A stretch of DNA of 64,000 bases, from NCBI RefSeq assembly GCF_013426205.1, contig NC_089422.1, forward strand, positions 4,464,001 to 4,528,000, written 5' to 3'. The translations under genes were made by a program, and so were the position numbers. Source of the stretch: Metarhizium brunneum (Eukaryota > Ascomycota > Sordariomycetes > Hypocreales > Clavicipitaceae). The notes under the pieces were generated by a model. It did not search any database and was not told the DNA's origin. It saw only the letters and a program-made list of their open reading frames with translations. The stretch's first letter is position 1, and each line of letters opens with the position of its first letter. Of this stretch, positions 11,001-22,061 are shown piece after piece.

Positions 11001-12568
11001 AATGCTCCTACCAGACGAGGATACAACCTTCGACGGCTTCCAGCCCTCATCCCAGTGAATCCGTCAAACACGGCCAAATTTTCTCTTGGCCCGCCGATCG
11101 CCCTCGTCGACCGCTAGGCCCTCATTCCAAAACGGCCTGCGCCTCCATCATGTGACATCATTCGTCCAGCAGCACAATCTGGAAAACAAATCTCGATTCT
11201 TCAGAAAAATTTCTCGTTTTCAGCCCTTCATGGCCCCGAAGCAGCCGTCGAAACGAGCCCACCACACCCAGCCGGAAAACCCCAGATCCCTGCCGCCCCG
11301 CCCAATAATAATAGCAGGACAACCTCAAAGGCCCTCTCTGCGCCATGCGAAAACACCATCTTCCCTTCCTTTTCCTGCCTGGTCTCTCTAGGGCTGGCAG
11401 AGATGGGCCATGCACCCCATATGGCCCAGGGAACATGTTTCCACTGCCATGCGAGCAAGGAGAAGCTTTTCCAAAAAGGCCCGTGGCAGGCCCCAATCTG
11501 CCAGGTTTGTGCATGAAAAAAGCCCGTTCATCCAATCTGCATAACAATATGCCCTTTTCGTAATTCTCATCAGCATACGAACTAAAAGCGCCGTCGTTCC
11601 ATTGATGCCTGAAATTAATCCTCACCAGAACAGGGAACACAGACCGAGAACAATGTCTGTGGTCCTTTGTCTTGACTTTATTTTAATTTGATTTTGTTTT
11701 TTTTTTTCTTTAGCGTTTCTTGTTAAGAGCGCGTCCTTTTTTTTTTTTTTTTTTTTTTTGTACACGGCTTCTTTTTCTTCCAGTTCCCCACGTCAAACTC
11801 CACCGCTTATCTGCACCTGCATGTCCCCGGATCACTCCAAGATCCTTTCCCCTCCACTCACCTTACATCATTACCCAGCCAGACACGACCGGTTGCCGAA
11901 TCCGGCATGCTCACGGCGAGGCAAGAGTATATTAGTGGATAGTGTTCTACTCACCCGTTGGTAATTGCTCCAAGCCATCGTGAACCATGCTGTCTCACAC
12001 GGCGTCGTACTGTGCTCACTTAAGCGAGAGGCGCTCAATAGTGCCCATCCCTGTTCCATCTCACTTTACTCAAAACGTTTCTCAGTCGGCATGTAATCCG
12101 GACGGGCTACTCCACGCTTGTCTCACCTTTTTCGGAACAGTTAATCAGAGGGTCAACTGGCAACAAACATGCTTCGTAAATTTACATGCCACAGTTGGTG
12201 ATTTGTGATCATTCATAAGTCCACCTGCCCCCAGGTTTGATCGGATCACTTGATTTAACATCAGAGGGATAGAGAGGGTATTCGGGACTTGTCACGGGGC
12301 AAAGAGCCGAGTTTATGTAGTACGTATTATGTTTGTCAAGGTCCAATCAGCGTGTCACCGGCACGTAGAGTAGAGACAGTATGAGAGAATGAGCAGTTTC
12401 CGAGAAATATATTCACAATTGTTGGTGGGAATCCTTCTGAAAGTACATGGCCGGTTGCTTCTTCAGCGGCTCTTTCTTACGAGTTACACTGAGCTGCCTG
12501 TCCACGGGTCTCCGCAGTCTGTAGACGACACTTCCGTCGACCGCCCATTGTCGTGTCGCATTTTCAAA
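8022..12568. other. Gene-free region, 4.5 kb, upstream of the forkhead gene
   Basis: This stretch holds the probable leader and promoter of the forkhead gene and, at its right end, the 3' region of PAN1. On the minus strand 8290-8700 is strongly pyrimidine-rich, like the long leaders of fungal regulatory genes, and a 5' leader intron is possible (donor GTACGT at 8286, acceptor TTGCAG at 8037). TACTCCGTA occurs at 9706-9714 and 10014-10022, AGTAC-rich sequence at 8723-8750, three copies of ACGATG at 10541-10558, and a 23-base T run at 11737-11759. The open frames of 100-270 codons (for example 8886-9689 minus, 10456-10818 plus, 11158-11640 minus) have no family features and overlap frames on the other strand. 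I cannot exclude a noncoding RNA. Confidence 0.5.
11737..11759. repeat. Poly-T tract
   Basis: An unbroken run of 23 T on the plus strand, preceded by other T-rich sequence from 11691, in the region between the forkhead gene and PAN1. Confidence 0.9.
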
Positions 12569-15500
12569 TTAATCCAGAACACGACCTGCTACTGCCGACG
12601 CACTCTTGTCATTAGTTTTGGTCTTCTTGAGTGATTTTCCCAGTTGGATTTCGCTCAGAAAACCGGCTGGACGGCCACCTGAAGGAGGGGCAGCTGGAGC
12701 ATCACCAGGTGGCGGAGGCGGCGGAGGAGCTCCCGCACCGGGCATCGGGGGAGGTGGAGGCGCCGCTCCTGTTGGTGGCAAGGGCGGCGGCGGCGGCGGC
12801 GGCGCTGAGGGAGCGTCGGAACTGGGCATAGGTGGTGGTGGAGGAGGAGATGTAGGACCATTGCTCACCGGCACTGGAGGAGCCGGTGGAGGAGGAGGCG
12901 GCGGCGACGCAACAGGAGTGTCATTTGCAGGCGCCGGACTGGCTGGCGTAGAATCTCGTCCAGTAGCAGACAGCGGTCGTGGAGGGCCCATAGTGCCGAA
13001 GAGGATAGATGCCAGCTGAGCAGCATTACCACCTCCTGGCCGATCGTCATCTGAGTCTTCATCCGCCTCCCTATCAGATCCCCAATCGTCGGAGTCGGCT
13101 CGCTTCCGGGATACTGGCCCGGGGGCAGCAGCAGGGGGCTGACCCATACGATTGAAAGGGTTAGTAGATGCCCCTGGACGAGGTAATGGGGGAGCAGGCG
13201 TATAATCGTGCGCTTGACTAATGGATGATGACTCTGCTGGCTGTGGAATGACGCTGTCGTAGGGATTCTTGCTCTCGATATCAGCTGGAGGGGATGTAAC
13301 AACCGTTGGCACAGGAGGAGCTGTAGGCAGGACAGCCGGAGGAGGGCTGTGCCACTTCTCCGTCTCCTGATGAACAATCTGGCTGCCACTTGGAGTAGAC
13401 TCCTGAGGTGTGATTTGTTCAGGGCCGTCGTCGTCGTCTGAGGAGCTGTCATCGTCGTCTAGAGCCTCAAGTTGTCGTTGAAGCTCGAGCTCACGCTGCT
13501 TAGCCGCTTCAATCTCTACACGTCTCGCAGCCATTTTAGCCTCCTTTTCCTTAGCTTCCGCCAGAGCGGCCTTCTTGCGTTTCTTCTCCTCCTCCTTTCG
13601 CAACTTGCCCTGCCTCACTTGCTCCTCAAGGGCCTTCAAACGAGCCGCGGCTTCCTCCTGTTCTTTGGCGAACTCATCTTCTTCTTCTTTAACACTCTCC
13701 CTATTCAGCTGTTAGTGCTATACTTATATGACGTAGAATCTGTGATGTGAACGTACTCCATCGCCCTGGTCTCTCTCTGTTGCTCCTCACGTTCCTTATT
13801 GATTCTTGCCTCTTCAGCAGCTTTGGCAGCCCGCTCCTCCTCTACCAAGGTTGCTACGTCCTCTTCGGAAGTATCCACTCTAGCGGCTTTTCTCGTCGGG
13901 GGAGGAGGAGGAGCTCTGGCTGTCGCCTTGGGCGTCTCTGAGGCTGGAACAGGGGGGGGCACACCTTGCTCATCAGCAAGACGGGCTTGCCGCTCAGCCT
14001 CTCTGCGGGCATCCTCCTCTTCTGCTTGCTTGAGTTTGGCAGATCGTTCGGCCCGTTCACGCTCGGCCCGCTGAGCTGCAGTCTCGCCTGGTTTCACCGG
14101 AGCCTTGATGCCCAGTGCAGCTAAACGTTCAGCCATTCGCTGCTCCGCCTGCTGTTTAATATACGCTGCGCGCTCCTCAGGAGTCTTGTAGGAATTGTAC
14201 GAGCCGCCAGCAGTAGGAGGAGTGGCAGTACGAGACGTGGAAATAGGACTTTCCACGCGCGGACTGGCAACTCTCTCTGGCCGAGATTGCTCGACAGCTG
14301 GCGGCGCTCGAGCAGAGCCTTTGTCTTGAGAGCGCAAACGAGCAGCCCGACTTTCACGCTGCAAGTCAAAGATAAAGTCGCGGACCTCGTCTTCAACTCC
14401 AAGAGCATCTTCCCATCGTCGCTTCTCATGTTCGCTAGAGTCGTCCTTGCCGCCTTCTTTGAGGCTGTCCTCAATACCACGTGAAAAATCGCGAACGCTA
14501 TCCTCAACATCGCGGACCATACTCTCGTTGCTCTCCTTCTCAGTCTTGACTTTAATGGTTTCCTCCTCCAGTCGCTTCGGGGCGTCGGCATCCTCTGTGC
14601 CAATGTCAATTTTCTTGCCCGTCAAAGCAGCGGTTCGTTGTTGCATCATAGCCTTTGCCCTAGCCTTCAGGCGATCACTTTCAGTCACGGTTCCTCCTGG
14701 GCCCGTTCCGACAATTTGTGGGCCGCTGTTGGGGTGCGCCTTGGCGTCCTTTAATCGGAAAAGTTCAAGCCGAGCTTCCATGATATCTTTCTCAGTCCTT
14801 CGTACCTGGGATGCAAGTTCAGGAACCTTGTCAGTGAGATTCTGGAGCTGGCGTTTCAGGGCGCGTCTCTCTGCATCTGAATCCCCAGTAGCCAGGGCCG
14901 CATCAGGATGAGCATCAATGTCACCTTGAATACGTCTGATGCGTCTATAGAGTTCCTCAGACTCCCTTCGGTCCCGACGATCCAGGATGTCGTCCTCTTC
15001 GTTGTTCCTTTCATCCGCAAAGTCCATAGCATCCAGGAGAACCTGCTTCTCCTTGATCTTTTTCCTTAATTGATCGAGTGAAAGATCGTCGCTCGATGCG
15101 ACAGAAGAGGGTGACTCAGAACGAGGAGATGAGTTTCCAAGTCTTCTCCGAGCGCTAGACCGATAACCAAAATCTTCGTCGTCGTTTCGAAAGACAGTAG
15201 CATCTTTACGACCTCCCTGAGCCCCAACAGCAGTGCCCCTGAAAGAACGGTTCTTCATATAACTTACACCCGTTTTTTGGGGCAGAAGAGCTGCACCAGA
15301 GTTCTTTCGAAAGTCTGATTCTTGGTTTAGCATGGACTTGAGAGTACCGATTGTCTGGCTGAAATTACGTGTTGACGGTGGGACAAGCTCTGGGGGAAGA
15401 TTATTGGGCAGTGGATAGCCATTGAGCTTTCTGTAGATCAAATGCATGGCAACAGCGAACTCATCGAGGTCCAGACGGCCCTTATTCCCATTGTCGGACA

Positions 15501-17132
15501 GGGTCCAGATCCTCTCCAAATCAGGCTTCTCAAGGCCACTTTGACCAAAGATTTCAATGGCTTGAGCACCGCCAATGTATCCCTTGCCAAAACCATCCCA
15601 GGCCCTAAATAGGGCATCGTACCGTGTCTTCTCCTCCTTGGTGATTGCCCACGGGATGACGGCATTACCTTGAAGTCCTTGAGTAGTGTAGCCACCTGCT
15701 TCACGGCCTTGTTGCGGCATCATTCGGGCCTGCAGGGCGTCAATATTGGGCAGCCCCGACGCGGGCGCATTCACCAAGCCCCATTGTCCCGGTCGGCCAG
15801 TTGGTTGGGCATTCAGAGGCACTGCCATGCTACCGTCGTTGGGACCTTGACCAAAACCAGTGGGCATTGGAGGCATTGGAGGCATGGGAGGCCGTGGTCC
15901 TTGGTATCCCGTCGGCTGAGGGTTTTGCATGCCGGGATATCCAGTCTGTTGAGTCTGAAGACCCTGAGGTTGGACGCCAAAACCAGTTTGCTGGCCAGGA
16001 AACCCGGTCATCTGCGACTGAAGGAGCTGGGAATTGGACGGCTGCGGCTGCGGCTGTTGAATGACTGGGGGTGACGTAGTGTCGGTTTGGAAACTGGGAG
16101 CGTTGGTGGCCGATGAGGATGCTGGAACATCATCCACTACGCTAAAACCGATAATATCAACCATGCTAGAAACCTCGTTCTTGATGTTGTCCGGGAGCGA
16201 TGCCGGTAGAGACTTGCCTGTCAGCTTCAGGTTGCACAAGTACATAGCAAGAGCAAACTCTGGGAAGTACAGCTGACCAGCACGAGTGGTGTCTGCCAGA
16301 GTCCTACGCAATGTATCAGTTAGCAACATGCAAACAAAACATAGACTGCGCGTTCTGCAGTCCCATAAGGTGCCTACCAGATATGAGAAAGGGTATCTCC
16401 ATCCAACCTGGATCTCAGCAAGAGATCTCTGGCCTTGTCGCCGGACATGGTAGTCGAGCTGTCGCCGACGGCGGACTTGAACAAAGTCTCAAACTTGGAC
16501 TGATCCTGGGCCGTGATAAACGAAAGTCTAATATTAGGAATCTTGTTCGTTTTCTCCGCCCGTCGTCCCTGAGGCTTCGCGGTTCCTCCAGTATGAAATG
16601 AAGCAGCCATTTCAGTGAAACCAGTTGCCTGAGGCTTCATCGGAGGCGGCGCAGGAGCAGAAGACTGGACTGGAGAGGTCGAAGCAAATCCAGTGGGCAG
16701 AGGGACTGGAAGTGTAGACTGAGGTTGCGGTTGCGGTTGCGGCTGCTGTAATTGCTGTTGCTGTTGCTGTTTCTGTTGCTGAAACTGCTGCTGATATTGC
16801 GAGGGAATCGACGGCATCGGAGGAACAGCCCCAGTCTGGTAGCTCTGTTGAGGCTGTGTCTGGCCAGGGAACCCCGTATACTGCTGCTGAAGCGGCTGTT
16901 GAGATGATTGCGGCATACCTGTCGGCTGGGCCTGCATGGGGAAGCCAGTATACTGCTGCTGCAACGGCTGCTGCGCGAATCCCGTGGGTTGCGGCGCGAA
17001 GGGGCTAGGCTGTTGCTGTTGCTGTTGCGGGCCACCAGGTCCCATGCCGGTGTTGAAGGAACCCGCGCCATATTGCTGGCCGCCAGGCCGTTGGCTATTG
17101 CCGCCGAGGAAGGCGTTTGAGCTGGAGTACAT
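12569..17132 (-). CDS. PAN1: Actin cytoskeleton-regulatory complex protein Pan1
   Basis: Pan1 is a scaffold of endocytic actin patches that binds coat and clathrin adaptors and activates Arp2/3. Three exons read 17132-16378, 16303-13757 and 13700-12569 (introns 74 and 56 bp), giving 1477 residues, the usual size. Order of parts: a Gln/Pro-rich N-terminus with several LxxQxTG sites, EH domain 1 at about 203-300, a second Q/P-rich stretch with more such sites, EH domain 2 at about 471-558 ([19 protein letters not shown]), a long charged coiled coil, then Pro-rich blocks with runs of 5-9 prolines, and a C-terminal WH2-like segment ([17 protein letters not shown]). The Q(x)xTG sites match the target motif of Ark1/Prk1 kinases, known regulators of Pan1. 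The start [11 protein letters not shown] matches the family's usual beginning. Confidence 0.95.
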
Positions 17133-18211
17133 GATGAGATGGGTGGCTCGCCGAACGATGGAACTTGGATAGGCACAACTTCCAGAGGCTGTCGTGATGG
17201 TGGCCGAACCGAGTCGTTCGGGGGGTCGGGGCCTCCGGAGCGAGAAGCTCCGCAATGGAGGGGAGGTAATAGAGCACGAAGCGATCGGACAACTGGGAGT
17301 GAAACGGCAAAACACAATGGGAAGCGAAAAACGAAAGACGCCAGAAACAATACAAGTCAATCACCGACGCAAAATTATTGCCAGGGGGGTGACGGTGTGA
17401 GGGGGGATGAAAGAGGATGGAAGAAATGATGACGAAAGCTTGGAAGTACGTAGCAGGAGCTTGATGGGGAGAATGTCAATCGCCTCGCTGGCTCCGTCGG
17501 CCCTGGACTCTCAGTACAGGCGCAGGACAACGGCGGTATACGGAGTGGGAGGGCCTGGCTGGTAAAGAGGCCACCGCCTGCCAAGATGGGGGCAATGAGC
17601 CAAATTGCGTGGCGCAGTGCTCAAGTGTTGGGCACCAGCGTCAGATGCCCAGTGCCATTTGCCGTCTGGTGGCTTTGCCCCCTGGTTTAGCCCCACAGCC
17701 CCCGAGTCGACGACGCTGGACGCCAACGACGGCGCCAACAATCTTCAGAACAAAATAATAGCTGCACACAAAACGGACTATTAAAGACAGCACTACTTGG
17801 ATCCAAGACTAGTCGGCGGTAGCTTAGATCCCAGGCAACCAGAACACTACTCCGTAAAGTCTCAACCTACCCTGGGACACCCATATACTTCACTATATTC
17901 ATGATGCAATTCCCATGTAATATCTCATATGCTGTCTCGCAAACTACAATCAGCTAGGCCAAAGAAACATATTAACAAGGGGGTATCGAGCGGATGCCAA
18001 TGATTCCCATAATCCAACAAAACGCCGTCCGTGTGCCTCATGCTTTGCCAACTCCATACAAGGACAAGTCCCGCTTATCGCAAAACATAAAAAGTTACAG
18101 TCCCGCCTGTCCCCCAAATCCAGTAAAGCCATCCGGCTGCGTATGACGGCATATATGTATGTGCATACGTCTCTGCGGCCCCATCACATTCCTCAAGCAC
18201 TCCGTCCTCTC
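17133..18211. other. Intergenic region between PAN1 promoter and 3' end of the PH-LRR gene
   Basis: About 1.1 kb: the PAN1 promoter and leader on the left and the 3' region of the minus-strand gene at 18212 on the right. TACTCCGTA lies at 17848-17856 and a one-mismatch copy at 17539-17547. No coding frame here is convincing. Confidence 0.5.
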
Positions 18212-21200
18212 TCATGGCAACTCTGTATCATTTGCGCCCTCCTCCTCGTCGATGCGGCTCGTCGGGTCGCCCATATATCGCCTATATCTCTTCATTTGCA
18301 GTCCATCGTCGGCATCATTCCCATCCGAGTAAGTATAATTCTGCTCGTCAAAGATTGTCGATGCAAAAATTTCTGCCGCCAGACCAAACTCTTGTTCAAT
18401 GGGGCTTTCAAACTCCGGAGGTGTTGGCGCGCCACTTGACCCGTTGCTATCTTCCTCGGTCGACGGGCTGGCGGCAATCTCGCTAGAAATCATAGACACC
18501 GGCCGCGTCGCAAGTTCCCGAGACCCTATCGACCCATATCGGCTGTGCCGCCGAACAGCCAGGTCTCCAGAAACCGCCTGTTGCGGGTCCTGAGAGCTAC
18601 GAATACCACCCTTCGCTCGTTGGCTCTGGAGGTCCTTGAGAGGCAATCCCCCAAAGGCTGTGGAGAAGGCCACTTCCGTGATGCTGTTTCTGTGGTACTC
18701 CTGAGAAGAGCTTTCATCTGGCTCAGCGGTATTTTCGTGATCAAACAGGACCTGATTTCGCCGAAGAATTCGTGCCAAGTCTGATCCCGCCGTGTCCCAT
18801 TCATCCTTCAGCCGCTGCACCAGCGGCTTGCTACTCCCATTCGCAGTTTTATCTGACTTGAATCTGGAAATGACTGATGGCCGACGGACCGGTGCACCAA
18901 TTACAGCAGTGTCTACTGACTTGGAGGTTGCCTTATTGAGCTCTTCTGCAGAAAATGCGGAAAAGTATCGGATAGTCGTGTTTTGGTCCAGGGAAGAGAC
19001 GAGGTGTCGATAGTTGGAAAGATGAAAATCGTTCCCTTCGCAATCAAGGGTGTGGAGAGTCTTATTCTCGGAGATGGCCTCTGCCAAATCCCCAATGTTG
19101 ATGTTCAGCATCTGGCTGCGGACCCGAAGATGCTCGATGCTCTCATTTGTCCGTAAGCTAATGAGTGCCTTGGAAAATTCTCGCCCAAGCCTACCCTCGT
19201 CCAGTCTTGCGTCGAAGCCAGAAATATCCAAGAAGCGAACTGTGCAATTTTTGGCAAAGAAATCTGCGATTGCTTGACACGCCGCACTACTAGCAGCGTC
19301 TGGCGTCGATGTTCCGGCGAGGCTGAGACACTCAATCGACGTGTTGACCGTCAGGGCTTTGAGAAGTTTGATGTAATTGGCTTCCATGGCAAATTCAACC
19401 ATTTGGACAAAGAGACACCAAGGGCCATACCCTTCGGCAATGGCCATGCACAGGTCGTCCACTCCTTCATCCAGACGGCTGCCATTGATGTAAAGCTCTA
19501 CTGGCCTTGCTCGACCCATGGCGTAAAAGAGCCGTGCAAGCTGCACACCAGTCAGTCCGCAGTTGTTGAGGCGCATCGTATGTACGCTCCCCGAATTAGC
19601 AGTCTGTAAATAATTCGACAGGGCATCCACTGTAGCGTCGTTAAGCTGCAGTTTTTGCATTAGTAAACAAACCTTAGTTAACAAGAACACTGTTTGTTTG
19701 AACTTACCATGATCCCGGACAGGTCTAGCTCCTGGAGCTGCCAAGTTTGCATTGTCAACTCATCGAATAAAGACTCTTCTGACAAGATACGGGTGTTTCC
19801 AGCAATTTCCAGCTTGGAAAGCCTCCTCAATCCGCTCAGAGTGCTTTGGATAATTTCAAAACGTACAACTCCTTGATTGTTCGATGTGTTTATCCACTCT
19901 AGAGAATCTGCTTGGCCAGCAAGGCTAACCCATAATTTCGACAGTCCAGCATCACCTAGCGAACACTCGGACAGGTCGATCCTGCGGAGATGAACCTGGT
20001 CCAGAGTCAAAAGATCGGCTTTTCGAACCATGTTAGCAGCCATTTTTCATCTCGGTCAAGAGGCAAAGGAAGATTTTACCTAATTCATCCAAGTCATCCA
20101 GAGCAATGGGGTTTCCAGACAAGGAAAGGCTGTGACAAATGCAAAGCTGTCGTCGCCACAACTCCAAAAACGGTCGCAAGATCTCCGATGTCGTCTTGCT
20201 GAGACTTGTCAAATCATATTGATATCGACTCAGCCTGTTTGCCTTGTCCCCCAGGCCCAACACATTGGACATATCCAGACTTCGAATGGACTCTGATGCG
20301 AAGAGAAGGGCGTGGATTTCCTGCTCCAGAATCGGCGACTGGAGAAGAATTTCGTGGTGCTCTTCAGATATCGTCACACCTAGGTTACGGTTAGAAGGAC
20401 CAAATAAAGTTGAGCGCTTGGGCCACGGTCAACCACGTACCGTTCAAGGATTTGTAGGCAAGAGAATCCCCGTACTTTGACTTGTCGTTCTTGCCGACGA
20501 GAGACGAGAGATCCACGCCGCGAAAAGAGATGGCTTTGAAGAAGCTATTGTATCGCAAAGCCCGGAAGACTGCGAGAAGCTGCATCGGGGAATACGCCCG
20601 GCCATTGGAAGGCAACAGTCGAAAAGCAGGTTGGGGCGGAGGACTCCAGTCAATGGTCCAATTTGGTACTTGAACTTGATACGCAGCACAATATGCTTCC
20701 AGACTTCGCTTTAATCCGCCAAGATCATTCCCAGATGTCAGCTGGAGAGGGGGCGGAAGGCCTCTGATATCAAATATGACCTGCTGGAAATGTTGTGGCC
20801 ACATGGGCTTCAGAATTCGATCTGCTTTCGTCAATGTTTCGATAATACGCCGATATTGGGAACTGGCGAGATCAATTCTCGTCTCGCGGCCAAACGGAGA
20901 TCTAAGTTGCTTAGTACACATCTAGCATGACACGATCATCGCCTATTTTTGCGCTTACCTGAAACACATGACAAATCGATGCTCGTGTGATACCACAGAG
21001 GCTTTGAAGCGAGTCAAGGTGACAGTGCCGTGGGAAATGGCTTTTACACGCAAGTCGCCAGGGGGGGTGGCATGGTCAGCCTTGAGGACCTCCACGAAAT
21101 GACACATACATGGTCCTATGATAAGGAAGAAGGACGAGATATCTGAATTGTCAGGTGCCTCCTCCGTTGCGCTACCCTTCATACCCCCTCCAAAAACCCG

Positions 21201-22061
21201 TCTTGCAACCGGGAAGATGATGCTCTGGTACCCAGCGTCGGCGGACCCCTCAGCAGCTCGGACAATATGATCAATACGACTCCTCAAGTTATCCGATATC
21301 AATGCACTGCTAGATGATTTTCTTAGCTTTGCCCTAATTGCGCGATGAATTGAAGCCAGCCAAAGATCTCGCTCCTTGGGTAAGGAAAAATAGAAGTGTG
21401 CCTTGGAGTATGCCAGCTTTGGCCACGGCGAAAACCACCAGATTTCGATACCGGATCGACTGCCGGCGCTGTCGTCATTAAAGGCCGCAACGACGGAGCG
21501 GAGTGAAATTTCCAGGCGCACGTCGCCAGAAGAAAGTTTGCTGGTGGTGTGGTGACATTGCGATGTATTGTGGCCGTCTGCGGATGTTCCAAAGAGTTGT
21601 GGGAAAGCAGTGCGGGCAGAGTCCCCGTTGTTGAACTTGACCAATACCTGATCCGATAGGACCAAATATTCAGATTTTGCTTTGAGAAGCGAGACATCCG
21701 TCTTGAGTGATCCGGACTGAAGCACTTCCATTGCCGAGTACGGTTGTAGTTGCTCAGTTGGGCTTCCTGGGCGATCGGTTATAGGGGAGTCCTTGGATAC
21801 CCGTTTCTGAAGGCGATCGATCATGGAAGAAGAACCCGAAGAGGGCGTCTTCTGTAGCTTGCGCATGGAATTGCTTCTAGTAGAGGTCGCGGTTATAGAG
21901 TCCATGCTTGAACTACTCAACGACCGAAGGGCGCGGGTAAGAACCCGAGGGGCCTTGCTCTCGGTCGACTGAGACTGCGGCTTGGCATCGTAATGGTTTG
22001 TCGCTGGCAGGTTCAAGGAAAGCACAGAGGCCGACCTGCGTTTCCACCGTTCGACGTTCAT
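18212..22061 (-). CDS. PH-domain and leucine-rich-repeat (RNI-like) protein
   Basis: Five exons (22061-20959, 20901-20441, 20379-20080, 20018-19708, 19645-18212; introns 57-62 bp) give 1202 residues. The N-terminal 110 residues are Ser/Thr-rich and basic. Residues of about 115-380 look like a PH-type domain region: LSDQVLVKFNNGDSARTAFP, LEISLRSVVAAFND, and FSLPKERDLWLASIHRAIR near its end. The middle has leucine-rich repeats of the ribonuclease-inhibitor type, e.g. LSLSGNPIALDDL, LRRIDLSECSLGDAGLSKLW, LQELDLSGIM, MRLNNCGLTGVQLARLF and FLDISGFDARLDEGRLG. The C-terminal third is polar and acidic. PH followed by LRRs recalls the CARMIL plan of actin regulators, but orthology is not shown; fungal relatives are usually called only leucine-rich repeat proteins. 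The role is unknown. Frame is kept at all four splice sites and the total is a multiple of three. Confidence 0.87.

Noticed and set aside
12606..13019. Gly-rich 137-codon plus-strand frame within PAN1
   Set aside because: It is the antisense of the polyproline codons of PAN1 and not an independent gene.
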